From MGBC163016 sp964649145 (lineage in GTDB: Bacteria > Actinomycetota > Coriobacteriia > Coriobacteriales > Eggerthellaceae): a DNA stretch of 7,050 bases. The DNA is taken from positions 1 to 7,050 of the forward strand of contig CAZYOQ010000040.1 in the NCBI GenBank assembly GCA_964649145.1, written 5' to 3'. A program made the position numbers and the translations under genes. Positions 1 to 5,372 of this stretch are shown piece after piece; position 1 is the first letter of the stretch; every line of letters starts with the position of its first letter. The notes beneath the pieces were generated by a model. That model made no database searches, was not told where the DNA came from, and saw only the letters and a program-made list of their open reading frames with translations.

Positions 1-275
1 GCTATAAAATCGTTTTCAACGATTGCATTGCGTAAAAAGTCAAAGCCTTCGTATGGCCCATAGCCTTGGAAGGTGGCAGAATTTCTTTGCTCGTCAACTG
101 CTTCATGCATGGCATCTATCACTGCACCCACCAAAGGCTGGGTTACGTCTCCAATGCCTAATTTAATTATCTCGACATCGGGGTTTTCGTTTTGAAAAGC
201 CTCGGTTCGCCTCGCGATTTCAGCGAAAAGGTAGCTTCCTGGTAGTTTTGCGAAATTCGGGTTAACGTGGGCCAT
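1..275 (-). CDS. dapL: LL-diaminopimelate aminotransferase DapL, N-terminal part (cut by window start)
   Basis: PLP-dependent aminotransferase that converts tetrahydrodipicolinate plus glutamate to LL-diaminopimelate in one step, bypassing the succinylase/acetylase branches of lysine and peptidoglycan precursor synthesis; cytosolic. About 91 residues are visible, starting MAHVNPNFAKLPGSYLF. The stretches KLPGSYLF-x-EIARR, IKLGIGDVTQPL and TFQGYGPYEG are characteristic of the DapL N-terminus; the catalytic lysine region lies outside the window. The ATG at 275 shares one base with the queD TAA (TAATG) and is preceded by AGGAAGGA inside the queD 3' end, so the two genes are very probably co-transcribed and translationally coupled. 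Pairing a lysine gene with queD is unusual, and I see no metabolic reason for it. Family assignment is confident. Confidence 0.9.
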   Translation of the reverse strand, partial: MAHVNPNFAKLPGSYLFAEIARRTEAFQNENPDVEIIKLGIGDVTQPLVGAVIDAMHEAVDEQRNSATFQGYGPYEGFDFLRNAIVENDFI

Positions 276-700
276 TATGTATCCTTCCTGTAAACGGCTC
301 GATTGTTCGGAGTTTCATCCACTTCCACCTTACTTACGTTCAAACCTTTTTCACTAAACAAATCAAAGAAGTTCTTTGCTAGGTTTTCCGCTGTGGTTCT
401 GAAAGGCAGAAGCTTTATAGTGAAGCCCTCGCTTTCAAGGGCAGAAATGGTGGTTGGGCTTAAAGTTCCCTCTTCAACTAGGAAAGTGTGGTCGAAGGTA
501 GCGACGGTATCTTTAACTATGCGCTTGAAATCGTTGAAGTCGCAAACCATGTCGCGCTCTGTGCCAGCGTCGCCAAGTTCATTGGAAGATATTGTTACTT
601 CTACTTTCCAGCGATGCCCGTGCAAGTTCTCGCATTTGCCGTGATAGTCGGCCAGAAAATGTGCCGAATCGAAGTAGTCATGAGTTATCAGCTCGTACAA
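275..700 (-). CDS. queD: 6-carboxy-5,6,7,8-tetrahydropterin synthase QueD
   Basis: Converts 7,8-dihydroneopterin triphosphate to 6-carboxytetrahydropterin, the first committed step toward preQ0 and queuosine, the wobble G34 modification. The protein starts LYELITHDYFDSAHFL. Numbered from the TTG at 700, zinc ligands are H14, H27 and H29, catalytic Cys23 lies in GKCENLHGH, the D70-H71 pair is in FDHTF, and an ETP motif with Glu129 is near the C-terminus. All key residues of the PTPS/QueD fold are present, with Cys23 pointing to QueD rather than eukaryotic PTPS. I chose TTG at 700 because AAAGG lies 6 nt upstream and the protein then starts where family members usually do. An open frame continues to another TTG at 748, which lacks a well-placed Shine-Dalgarno. 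Overlaps dapL by one base; queC and queE are not visible. Confidence 0.92.
   Translation of the reverse strand: MYELITHDYFDSAHFLADYHGKCENLHGHRWKVEVTISSNELGDAGTERDMVCDFNDFKRIVKDTVATFDHTFLVEEGTLSPTTISALESEGFTIKLLPFRTTAENLAKNFFDLFSEKGLNVSKVEVDETPNNRAVYRKDT
282..289 (-). promoter_or_regulatory. Shine-Dalgarno of dapL inside queD
   Basis: AGGAAGGA read on the minus strand, 6 nt before the dapL ATG and inside the last codons of queD. It supports the 275 start and translational coupling across the TAATG junction. Confidence 0.75.
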
Positions 701-706
701 GATATG

Positions 707-711
707 CCTTT
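707..711 (-). promoter_or_regulatory. Shine-Dalgarno that decides the queD start
   Basis: AAAGG on the minus strand with a 6-nt spacer to TTG at 700. The longer alternative TTG at 748 has only a CAGG almost touching it, so the internal TTG is favoured. Confidence 0.55.
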
Positions 712-753
712 CGCTGTATGCCCTGCAATCTGCGGGTTGAACTTGCAAACCTG

Positions 754-761
754 ATTATAAT
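754..761. promoter_or_regulatory. Symmetric -10 box shared by queD and the radical SAM gene
   Basis: ATTATAAT is its own reverse complement and holds TATAAT on both strands (756-761 plus, 759-754 minus). On the plus strand the box ends 8 nt before the ATG at 770, placing +1 on or next to that ATG. On the minus strand it would start a transcript about 45 nt before the queD TTG. Neither side has a convincing -35: the nearest plus-strand match, TTGAAC at 737-742, is only 13 nt away. Confidence 0.5.
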
Positions 762-769
762 GAATTCTT

Positions 770-2059
770 ATGAAAAACATCGCATTAGACAAAGCCCGCA
801 AGGCTTACGCCCAAGTTGAAAATCGCTATATTAAGGCGCTTGAGGAAAAGGGTTTAAAATTCGAAAAACCTCATGCTAGTGATGCTGAATGTGCCAAGCT
901 GCGACAGGAGCTGGCGAAGCGTGGGGTTAAGGTAAGAAATAAGGGTGCCTCGCTTTCAGTGGGCCATCTTTCTCCCGCGTGTGTTGGATGCACGGCAAAC
1001 GTTGGCTCAGAGACGTTTTCCACTACGTTTAAATGCCATCGTGATTGCTATTTCTGCTTCAACAAGAACCAGCCTGATTATGATTTTCTTTTCAAAAATG
1101 GATGCCCTTGGGAAGAGCGTCTAGAAGAATCTTATTCGGAAAACGGTTCTCTTTCCTTCATTGGTCTTACAGGTGGGGAACCTCTGCTTAATGTAGATGA
1201 TTCCGTGCGTTTCTTAAATCGCGCACGTGCCTTGCACCCAGATGCACATATCCGAATGTATACATCCGGCGACTTGTTAACCGCCAAAAGCGCTTCTAGG
1301 TTGCAAGGTGCAGGTCTTGACGAAATACGCTTCAGCGTAAAAGACGACGATACCCCTCTTCAGCAAGAGAAGGTGCTCGCCGCAATGCGCTTGGCGAAGC
1401 AGTATTTTCCTTCTGTCATGGTCGAGATGCCAATCGCGCCAAACGCCGAAGACCACATGAAGTGGCTACTTCGTCAATTCGATGATATCGGAATTGATGG
1501 CATCAATATGCTAGAGCTATGCTTTCCGTTCTGTAATTGGGACGAATTCGAGGCTCGCGGCTTTGTTTTAAAAAACCCGCCCTTCGAGATCATGTATGAC
1601 TATGGCTATTCGGGCGGTCTTGCCGTTGCGGGCTCTGAGGCTCTAATCTTGAAATTGATGCTTTGGTGTTTGGATGAAGGTATCAATATAGGCCTTCACT
1701 ATTGCTCGCTTGAAAACAAGCATCGCTCTGAGATTCGTATAAAAAACGAGCGCGCCCGAGAAATCCTGCCGTTTTTCGAATTTGACGAAGGCGATTTCTT
1801 TCTGAAGGCCGCCAAGGTCTTCGGGCAGGATGTCGATGCTGCCAAGCGCGTGCTTCAGAATTCGGGCTGCACAGATATTCGCGAGGATATACAAGAGGAA
1901 TCTATAACATTTCCTCTAAAGTTTGCAGACTTAGTTTCAGGCGTCAAGAATTCATACGGTCAAGACATTCAAGTTCAGACGTGCTATTTCGTCTATGAGC
2001 TAGACGATGAGGGCGCGTATCTAATAGATATCGCGCTTGAGGATTACGTAGCGGTTTAG
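770..2059 (+). CDS. Uncharacterised radical SAM protein with extra CxxC motif
   Basis: A 429-residue radical SAM enzyme of unknown substrate. The 4Fe-4S/SAM motif is C89-x3-C93-x2-C96 in FKCHRDCYFCFNKNQ, and the SAM-binding GGEP is at 135-138 in LTGGEPLLN. Before the cluster, C71-x2-C74 is followed by GSETFS, which may bind zinc or a second cluster. Later cysteines occur in ELCFPFCNWDEF and in GLHYCSLENKHR, so an auxiliary metal site is possible. The first 60 residues are helical and charged. It is too long and has the wrong motif context for QueE, and it lacks the GNAT domain of Elp3. The ATG at 770 has no Shine-Dalgarno and follows a TATAAT by 8 nt, so the mRNA is probably leaderless. Its 3' end overlaps the convergent methyltransferase by 39 bp. 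Radical SAM membership is certain; the reaction is not known to me. Confidence 0.85.
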   Translation: MKNIALDKARKAYAQVENRYIKALEEKGLKFEKPHASDAECAKLRQELAKRGVKVRNKGASLSVGHLSPACVGCTANVGSETFSTTFKCHRDCYFCFNKNQPDYDFLFKNGCPWEERLEESYSENGSLSFIGLTGGEPLLNVDDSVRFLNRARALHPDAHIRMYTSGDLLTAKSASRLQGAGLDEIRFSVKDDDTPLQQEKVLAAMRLAKQYFPSVMVEMPIAPNAEDHMKWLLRQFDDIGIDGINMLELCFPFCNWDEFEARGFVLKNPPFEIMYDYGYSGGLAVAGSEALILKLMLWCLDEGINIGLHYCSLENKHRSEIRIKNERAREILPFFEFDEGDFFLKAAKVFGQDVDAAKRVLQNSGCTDIREDIQEESITFPLKFADLVSGVKNSYGQDIQVQTCYFVYELDDEGAYLIDIALEDYVAV

Positions 2060-2806
2060 GTCACCCATCTTCCCATCGGCAGAATAGGTTTTGAAAAGAT
2101 TAGCGCCGGCCTCACAAGCGTATTCGATGATATGTTTTATCTCATCGTCAGTGGAGTCATGTACGTATCTATACTGGCTTGAATCCTTGTTCCAATCAAG
2201 CAGGTAATCGCCTGAAGAGTCAGGCAATTCTATACCCAGTTGCTCGCAGCCCTTGGCCGTGACATCACGAGCCTTAGACAAAAGTTTCTCCGATTTAGAA
2301 ATCTGCCAGAAAGATACGCAGATATAGCCCATAGGGCGTGTCATCTCAACCATTGACCGCATGAGGTCGGAGCGCCAATCAAGGCAAGGTATGTGGTGCA
2401 TGAAGGCGAAGTTGACGCTTAGCACGCATTTGGGGCATGACTCTTCTAGCGACTTCAGAAGGCTTTTGCGTTCAAGTTCGCGCATAATATCCATTTTGTT
2501 GAAGTGCTTCTTGAAACGGCCTTGGCTTAAGGCGGCTAACTGTTCGCTGATGTCGAACGCGTAAGAATTGATTTCGTGGTCGGGCATGTTGTCGGCGAGG
2601 AATTTCTCGAAGCGTAAGTTTCCACATGCTAGATCAAGAACGTCTATTTTGGGGTAGAGAGGTCCTATCAGGGAAAGCATGTCTTTCCAGCCGTTCCATG
2701 AGCCCTGTCGCGTCTGGGAAAATGATTCGGCGTGGTGCTGGTAAAACTTTTTCGTGGCATCTACTAATTTATGAGCCGTAGCCGCATCCATTATGAAATC
2801 ACCCAT
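2021..2806 (-). CDS. Class I SAM methyltransferase resembling Trm9/ALKBH8 wobble-uridine methyltransferases
   Basis: Rossmann-fold SAM methyltransferase of 261 residues (numbered from ATG at 2806). Motif I is VLDLACGNLRF at 56-66; the acidic end of strand 2 is probably D85; H137-H138 follow the motif IV strand; FW at 166-167 ends strand 5. Resemblance to the tRNA methyltransferase Trm9/ALKBH8 is seen in Y22-x3-A26-x2-FSQTR(29-33)-x3-W37, in GD-x4-W (199-205) and in YRYVH (212-216) before a final helix. In eukaryotes that family methylates cm5U34 to mcm5U34 with the helper Trm112. It lies directly downstream of elp3, whose family starts cm5U34, so a role on the same nucleoside is the simplest inference; another substrate remains possible. 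GGTGAT at 2798-2803, 6 nt before an in-frame ATG at 2791, suggests the true start is five residues later. The tail overlaps the convergent radical SAM gene. Confidence 0.8.
   Translation of the reverse strand: MGDFIMDAATAHKLVDATKKFYQHHAESFSQTRQGSWNGWKDMLSLIGPLYPKIDVLDLACGNLRFEKFLADNMPDHEINSYAFDISEQLAALSQGRFKKHFNKMDIMRELERKSLLKSLEESCPKCVLSVNFAFMHHIPCLDWRSDLMRSMVEMTRPMGYICVSFWQISKSEKLLSKARDVTAKGCEQLGIELPDSSGDYLLDWNKDSSQYRYVHDSTDDEIKHIIEYACEAGANLFKTYSADGKMGDLNRYVILKRDIY
2798..2803 (-). promoter_or_regulatory. Shine-Dalgarno favouring the methyltransferase start at 2791
   Basis: GGTGAT on the minus strand matches the 3' half of the TAAGGAGGTGAT consensus and lies 6 nt before the ATG at 2791. The upstream ATG at 2806 has no purine-rich Shine-Dalgarno. 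Confidence 0.4.
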
Positions 2807-2825
2807 TTGCGTGTCGTGGCCGCGC

Positions 2826-2878
2826 TCACTTTAAGACCGCCTTTTTTGTGTTGCTATGATGTTCATTTCAAGACCGCC
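2826..2878 (-). repeat. Direct repeat of the elp3 terminal codons
   Basis: Two 16-nt direct copies, 2863-2878 and 2826-2841 (minus strand consensus GGCGGTCTTRAARTGA, 14 of 16 identical). The first is the end of elp3, codons A-V-L-K-stop. The second lies in the spacer before the methyltransferase and also reads A-V-L-K-stop, differing only at the third positions of the Leu and Lys codons. The spacer between the copies (2842-2862) shows nothing else I recognise. Confidence 0.6.
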
Positions 2879-4641
2879 ATTGTTTGATACAGGCCGTTGT
2901 CTTTAAAGCCACACATTCGGTAGTAGTCTCGTGTGCCCACTGCGCTAATAACATGAAGCTGGTGTCTATGATTAGACAAGGCAATATCAACAGCCTTATC
3001 TATCAGCTTTTTACCAAGCCCCTTATGTTGGGCGGAATCACCTGTATTTCCAAGCCCTGTGGATTTGCCGTAAACATGAAGCTCGCGAATCATGGCATGC
3101 TGCGCGCCTGAGGGAAGCGATACCCTGCAAAAAGCAGCAAGTCTTCCTTTTTCGTCTTGCCATTGTAAGAAGTGCTCTTGGGTGTTTGAAGTGTCATATG
3201 TGTAGTCGCACATATGTAGGGAGGCCTGGTCTAGCTCACCAGTCCCAATTTCGCGATAGCGCATTTCATCTATATGCATGTTTTGTGTGGCAGCCTCATT
3301 TTCAATCATTTGGCGAAGGTTTGTGTGCTTGTTTCCAGCTACGATATCTTGCGAGCAGATATCCCGGATCATGCGGGATATGCGCATATAAGGCGGTGTT
3401 GTTTCCAGGCAATGTAGAAGCACCTTTTCAAGTTCGGAATAATTATAAGGGTGCCACTTGCCGTTTTCATACATTGCCATCATGTGTGCGCTTTGTACCA
3501 ACGCGCAGGGATACACCTTCACCTCGTCTGGAAGGAAGCGCTTATCACAACTTAGCTTGTCCCAAATGGCGATGTCTTTATCTGGGGTGGAATGGGGAAG
3601 GTTTGCCATAAAATGCACATGAGATTTCAATCCCATCTCCCGCATCAGTGAAAGCGCATTTGCAATTGAGGTGACCTTGCTGGGTCGCTCGCATCCATCC
3701 AAGATCTCATCGTCAAGGCTTTGTATGCCAATTTGCAACTTAGTGGCGCCAAGCCTTCTCAAATGAACTAGATGCTGTGCATCAATGCATTCAGGTCGCG
3801 TCTCGAAAACAAGTCCCACGTTTCTTGATGCTGCGCTTTCATTTCTGGCCTGAAGCTCTTCAAGATCGTTTTGCGCCTCGTCAACAAGACTAAAAACAAG
3901 TTTCCAAAGGTTTTGGGAATAGACGATTGGCAAGGCGTCATTGTAAGACGTCTCTCTACGGTCGATTTCTGCTTGAATTTTGGAAGTATCAGCCCTGCGA
4001 TTTGCGTCGTCGAATTTAAGCCCGGATGCTTTATAGCGCTCCCGTCGCTCTTCGCACGATTTGCCCGCCAAAGGCGTTCTTGCCTCGTTTAGGGCGCGAA
4101 ACATTTCGCTTGTGAACCATTCGCGATAATTTGGCGGGTAGTCGCTGAAGGTTCCCCCAAGCACTATAAGTTCTACTTTGTCGATGCTGTGTCCCATGTC
4201 CTCAAGCACAAGCAGCCGGGAGGCCACTTGAAGATATGGGTCGAAATAGCAGCGCTCGGCTCTCTGGCAGGCAGGCTCTGCGCACATATAGCTTTTGGGC
4301 ATGCGAATGTCGTTTGGGCAATAGATGCAATCGCCCTTACACGGCCAAGGCATGGTTAGAACCGATACCGTGGCAACACCCGATGCAGTCCGTCTTGGTT
4401 TAGCTCGCAAGAGCGCTGTTATAGTGTCATGTTCCGAATCGGTGATGTTTAGGCTACGGTAATAGGAGGTCTTTTTTCTGCGCTCATCCATATAAAACGA
4501 CAAGAGCCGTCTTTTAGAGATGCGCCTTGTAGCATCATGGTTTTTCTTGTTGAATGAGCGCAGGAATGCATCAAGCTCCTTTTGTGATGGAATGGAGCCG
4601 GATCTTATGAGGTCTATCAGCGAATTTAATGCCTCGGGCAT
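2863..4641 (-). CDS. elp3: Elp3-type tRNA uridine-34 radical SAM/GNAT enzyme
   Basis: Bacterial Elp3, which uses a SAM-derived radical and acetyl-CoA to build the carboxymethyl group at C5 of wobble U34 (cm5U) in tRNA. Numbering from ATG at 4641: tRNA-binding basic N-terminus about 35-90; cluster motif C101-x3-C105-x2-C108; family signatures MPKSY (114-118), DPYLQ (134-138), VLGGTFSDYP (160-169), ETRPE (280-284) and KVYPC; C-terminal acetyltransferase with RELHVYG (519-525), acetyl-CoA loop QHKGLG (538-543) and catalytic-type tyrosines Y573-Y574. At 592 residues it is longer than the usual roughly 520-550, mainly through an insert at about 185-270 between the TIM-barrel strands. Three extra cysteines (120, 125, 131) follow the cluster. 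It begins 18 nt after thrH with no visible Shine-Dalgarno, so it may depend on coupling. Identity is very secure. Confidence 0.95.
   Translation of the reverse strand: MPEALNSLIDLIRSGSIPSQKELDAFLRSFNKKNHDATRRISKRRLLSFYMDERRKKTSYYRSLNITDSEHDTITALLRAKPRRTASGVATVSVLTMPWPCKGDCIYCPNDIRMPKSYMCAEPACQRAERCYFDPYLQVASRLLVLEDMGHSIDKVELIVLGGTFSDYPPNYREWFTSEMFRALNEARTPLAGKSCEERRERYKASGLKFDDANRRADTSKIQAEIDRRETSYNDALPIVYSQNLWKLVFSLVDEAQNDLEELQARNESAASRNVGLVFETRPECIDAQHLVHLRRLGATKLQIGIQSLDDEILDGCERPSKVTSIANALSLMREMGLKSHVHFMANLPHSTPDKDIAIWDKLSCDKRFLPDEVKVYPCALVQSAHMMAMYENGKWHPYNYSELEKVLLHCLETTPPYMRISRMIRDICSQDIVAGNKHTNLRQMIENEAATQNMHIDEMRYREIGTGELDQASLHMCDYTYDTSNTQEHFLQWQDEKGRLAAFCRVSLPSGAQHAMIRELHVYGKSTGLGNTGDSAQHKGLGKKLIDKAVDIALSNHRHQLHVISAVGTRDYYRMCGFKDNGLYQTMAVLK
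3195..3216. repeat. 8-bp inverted repeat inside elp3
   Basis: CATATGTG, six-base loop TAGTCG, CACATATG: a perfect stem located at the junction of the radical SAM part and the acetyltransferase domain of elp3 (around residue 477). It could form a hairpin in the elp3 mRNA; no function can be assigned. Confidence 0.4.
3343..3389. repeat. Cluster of palindromes inside elp3
   Basis: Two GATATC sites (3343-3348, 3358-3363), a perfect 8-bp stem ATATCCCG/CGGGATAT around a 7-nt loop (3359-3381) and a perfect 12-bp palindrome ATATGCGCATAT (3378-3389) overlap one another. They fall in codons for a conserved Elp3 segment (PPYMRISRMIRDI), so part of the symmetry may be coincidental. Confidence 0.35.
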
Positions 4642-4659
4642 AAAAGGAATTGTGTACGC

Positions 4660-5259
4660 TTAAAGCGCCTTGGTGATAGCATCGAGCAGCTCGTCGTATG
4701 TTTCAAGTGCTGGCACGTCGGGATACTCCTGTTTGAGCTTTTCGGTTGTTCTGAAAAGGAAGCCAGCCTTGGAGTTCAAGATCATGCCGATATCGTTATA
4801 GGAATCACCCGCGGCGATAGTCTCCAATCCTGCCTGGTGTAGGCATTTAACGGTTGTGAGTTTAGTTTCTTTGCAGCGCATCTTGTAATTGGTCACATAT
4901 CCCTCGTCGTCAACTACAAGCTCGTTGCAAAAGATTGTTGGCCACCCGAGTTTTTCCATAATCGGTTTTGCAAATTGGGCGAATGTGTCAGAAATTATTA
5001 TCGTTTGTGCTAGCGGCTTTAGCTTTTCCAGGAAATCTTTTGCGCCAGGCATTGGGTCAAGATTCGCTATGACTTTTTGAATGTCGCTTATTTTCAGCCC
5101 GTGTTCGTTCAAGATATCAAGCCTGTATTTCATTAGCACGTCATAGTCGGGCTCGTCGCGGGTCGTGCGTTTCAGTTCTGCTATTCCGGTTTCTTCCGCG
5201 AAAGAGATCCAAATTTCAGGTGCCAGAACACCTTCAAGATCTAGACATACTACGTTCAT
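4660..5259 (-). CDS. thrH: ThrH-like HAD phosphatase (phosphoserine phosphatase / homoserine phosphotransferase)
   Basis: HAD-superfamily enzyme of 199 residues that matches ThrH, characterised in Pseudomonas as a phosphoserine phosphatase that can also pass the phosphate to homoserine; it would act in serine or threonine synthesis in the cytosol. Nucleophile Asp7 and Glu9 lie in CLDLEGVLAPEIW, the DxE replacing DxD as in ThrH. Other matches are TTRDEPDYDVLMK (cap), motif II Ser90 in IIISDTF, basic motif III around K130-K133, and motif IV GDSYND at 151-156. Length is normal for ThrH. An AAAAGGAG lies 8 nt before the ATG at 5259. It is first in a probable operon with elp3 (18-nt gap) and the methyltransferase. 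Both activities are inferred from homology, and a house-cleaning phosphatase role is not excluded. Confidence 0.88.
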   Translation of the reverse strand: MNVVCLDLEGVLAPEIWISFAEETGIAELKRTTRDEPDYDVLMKYRLDILNEHGLKISDIQKVIANLDPMPGAKDFLEKLKPLAQTIIISDTFAQFAKPIMEKLGWPTIFCNELVVDDEGYVTNYKMRCKETKLTTVKCLHQAGLETIAAGDSYNDIGMILNSKAGFLFRTTEKLKQEYPDVPALETYDELLDAITKAL

Positions 5260-5267
5260 GCTTATTA

Positions 5268-5275
5268 CTCCTTTT
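5268..5275 (-). promoter_or_regulatory. Strong Shine-Dalgarno of thrH
   Basis: AAAAGGAG on the minus strand, 8 nt before the ATG at 5259. It is the best ribosome binding site in the window and fixes this start. Confidence 0.8.
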
Positions 5276-5283
5276 AATAGGTT

Positions 5284-5313
5284 TTGCGATAAAACATTTT
5301 AGGAGTTTATAAT
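5284..5313 (+). promoter_or_regulatory. Sigma-70-type promoter of the membrane-anchored protein gene
   Basis: TTGCGA (5284-5289, four of six matches to TTGACA), an 18-nt spacer and a perfect TATAAT (5308-5313). Predicted +1 is near 5320, giving a leader of about 53 nt to the ATG at 5373. Confidence 0.6.
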
Positions 5314-5339
5314 AGAAAGAACAGCGCGATGTTCTACAA
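5309..5339 (-). promoter_or_regulatory. Possible divergent promoter of thrH-elp3-methyltransferase
   Basis: On the minus strand TTGTAG (5339-5334) precedes TATTAT (5314-5309) with a long 19-nt spacer. The -10 overlaps the opposite-strand TATAAT base for base. Transcription would start near 5302, about 43 nt before the thrH ATG. The -35 match and spacing are mediocre. Confidence 0.35.
5318..5335. promoter_or_regulatory. 18-bp palindrome, candidate operator between divergent promoters
   Basis: AGAACA-G-CGCG-A-TGTTCT: 16 of 18 positions are symmetric, with perfect 6-bp arms and a CGCG centre. It covers the predicted +1 of the plus-strand promoter and lies between the -35 and -10 of the minus-strand one, so one dimeric regulator could control both. 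The half-site spacing does not fit the Gram-positive LexA box. It could instead form a weak leader hairpin. Confidence 0.5.
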
Positions 5340-5372
5340 GGTTTTGAATTTGATTGATAAGGCTTGATCCAA

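Noticed and set aside
488..819. Plus-strand frames upstream of the radical SAM gene as its leader gene
   Set aside because: They overlap queD antisense, whose catalytic residues are intact, and have no ribosome sites.
770..2059. Radical SAM protein as QueE, suggested by neighbouring queD
   Set aside because: QueE is about half this length, and the residues around its cluster motif differ. This protein's C-terminal half and extra CxxC do not fit.
2021..2806. Methyltransferase as CmoM or UbiG
   Set aside because: Those families lack the FSQTR and the GD-x4-W plus YRYxH segments. The rejection rests on motif memory and needs a profile search to be final.
3186..3611. A 141-codon plus-strand open frame opposite elp3
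   Set aside because: It lies fully inside the well-supported elp3 gene, has no ribosome binding site, and its translation is rich in Cys, Pro and His in the way typical of antisense frames. Other plus-strand frames over queD, thrH and elp3 were dropped for the same reason.
5318..5335. Palindrome as a LexA/SOS box
   Set aside because: The GAAC and GTTC half-sites are 8 nt apart, while the Gram-positive box has 4; neighbouring genes are not SOS genes.
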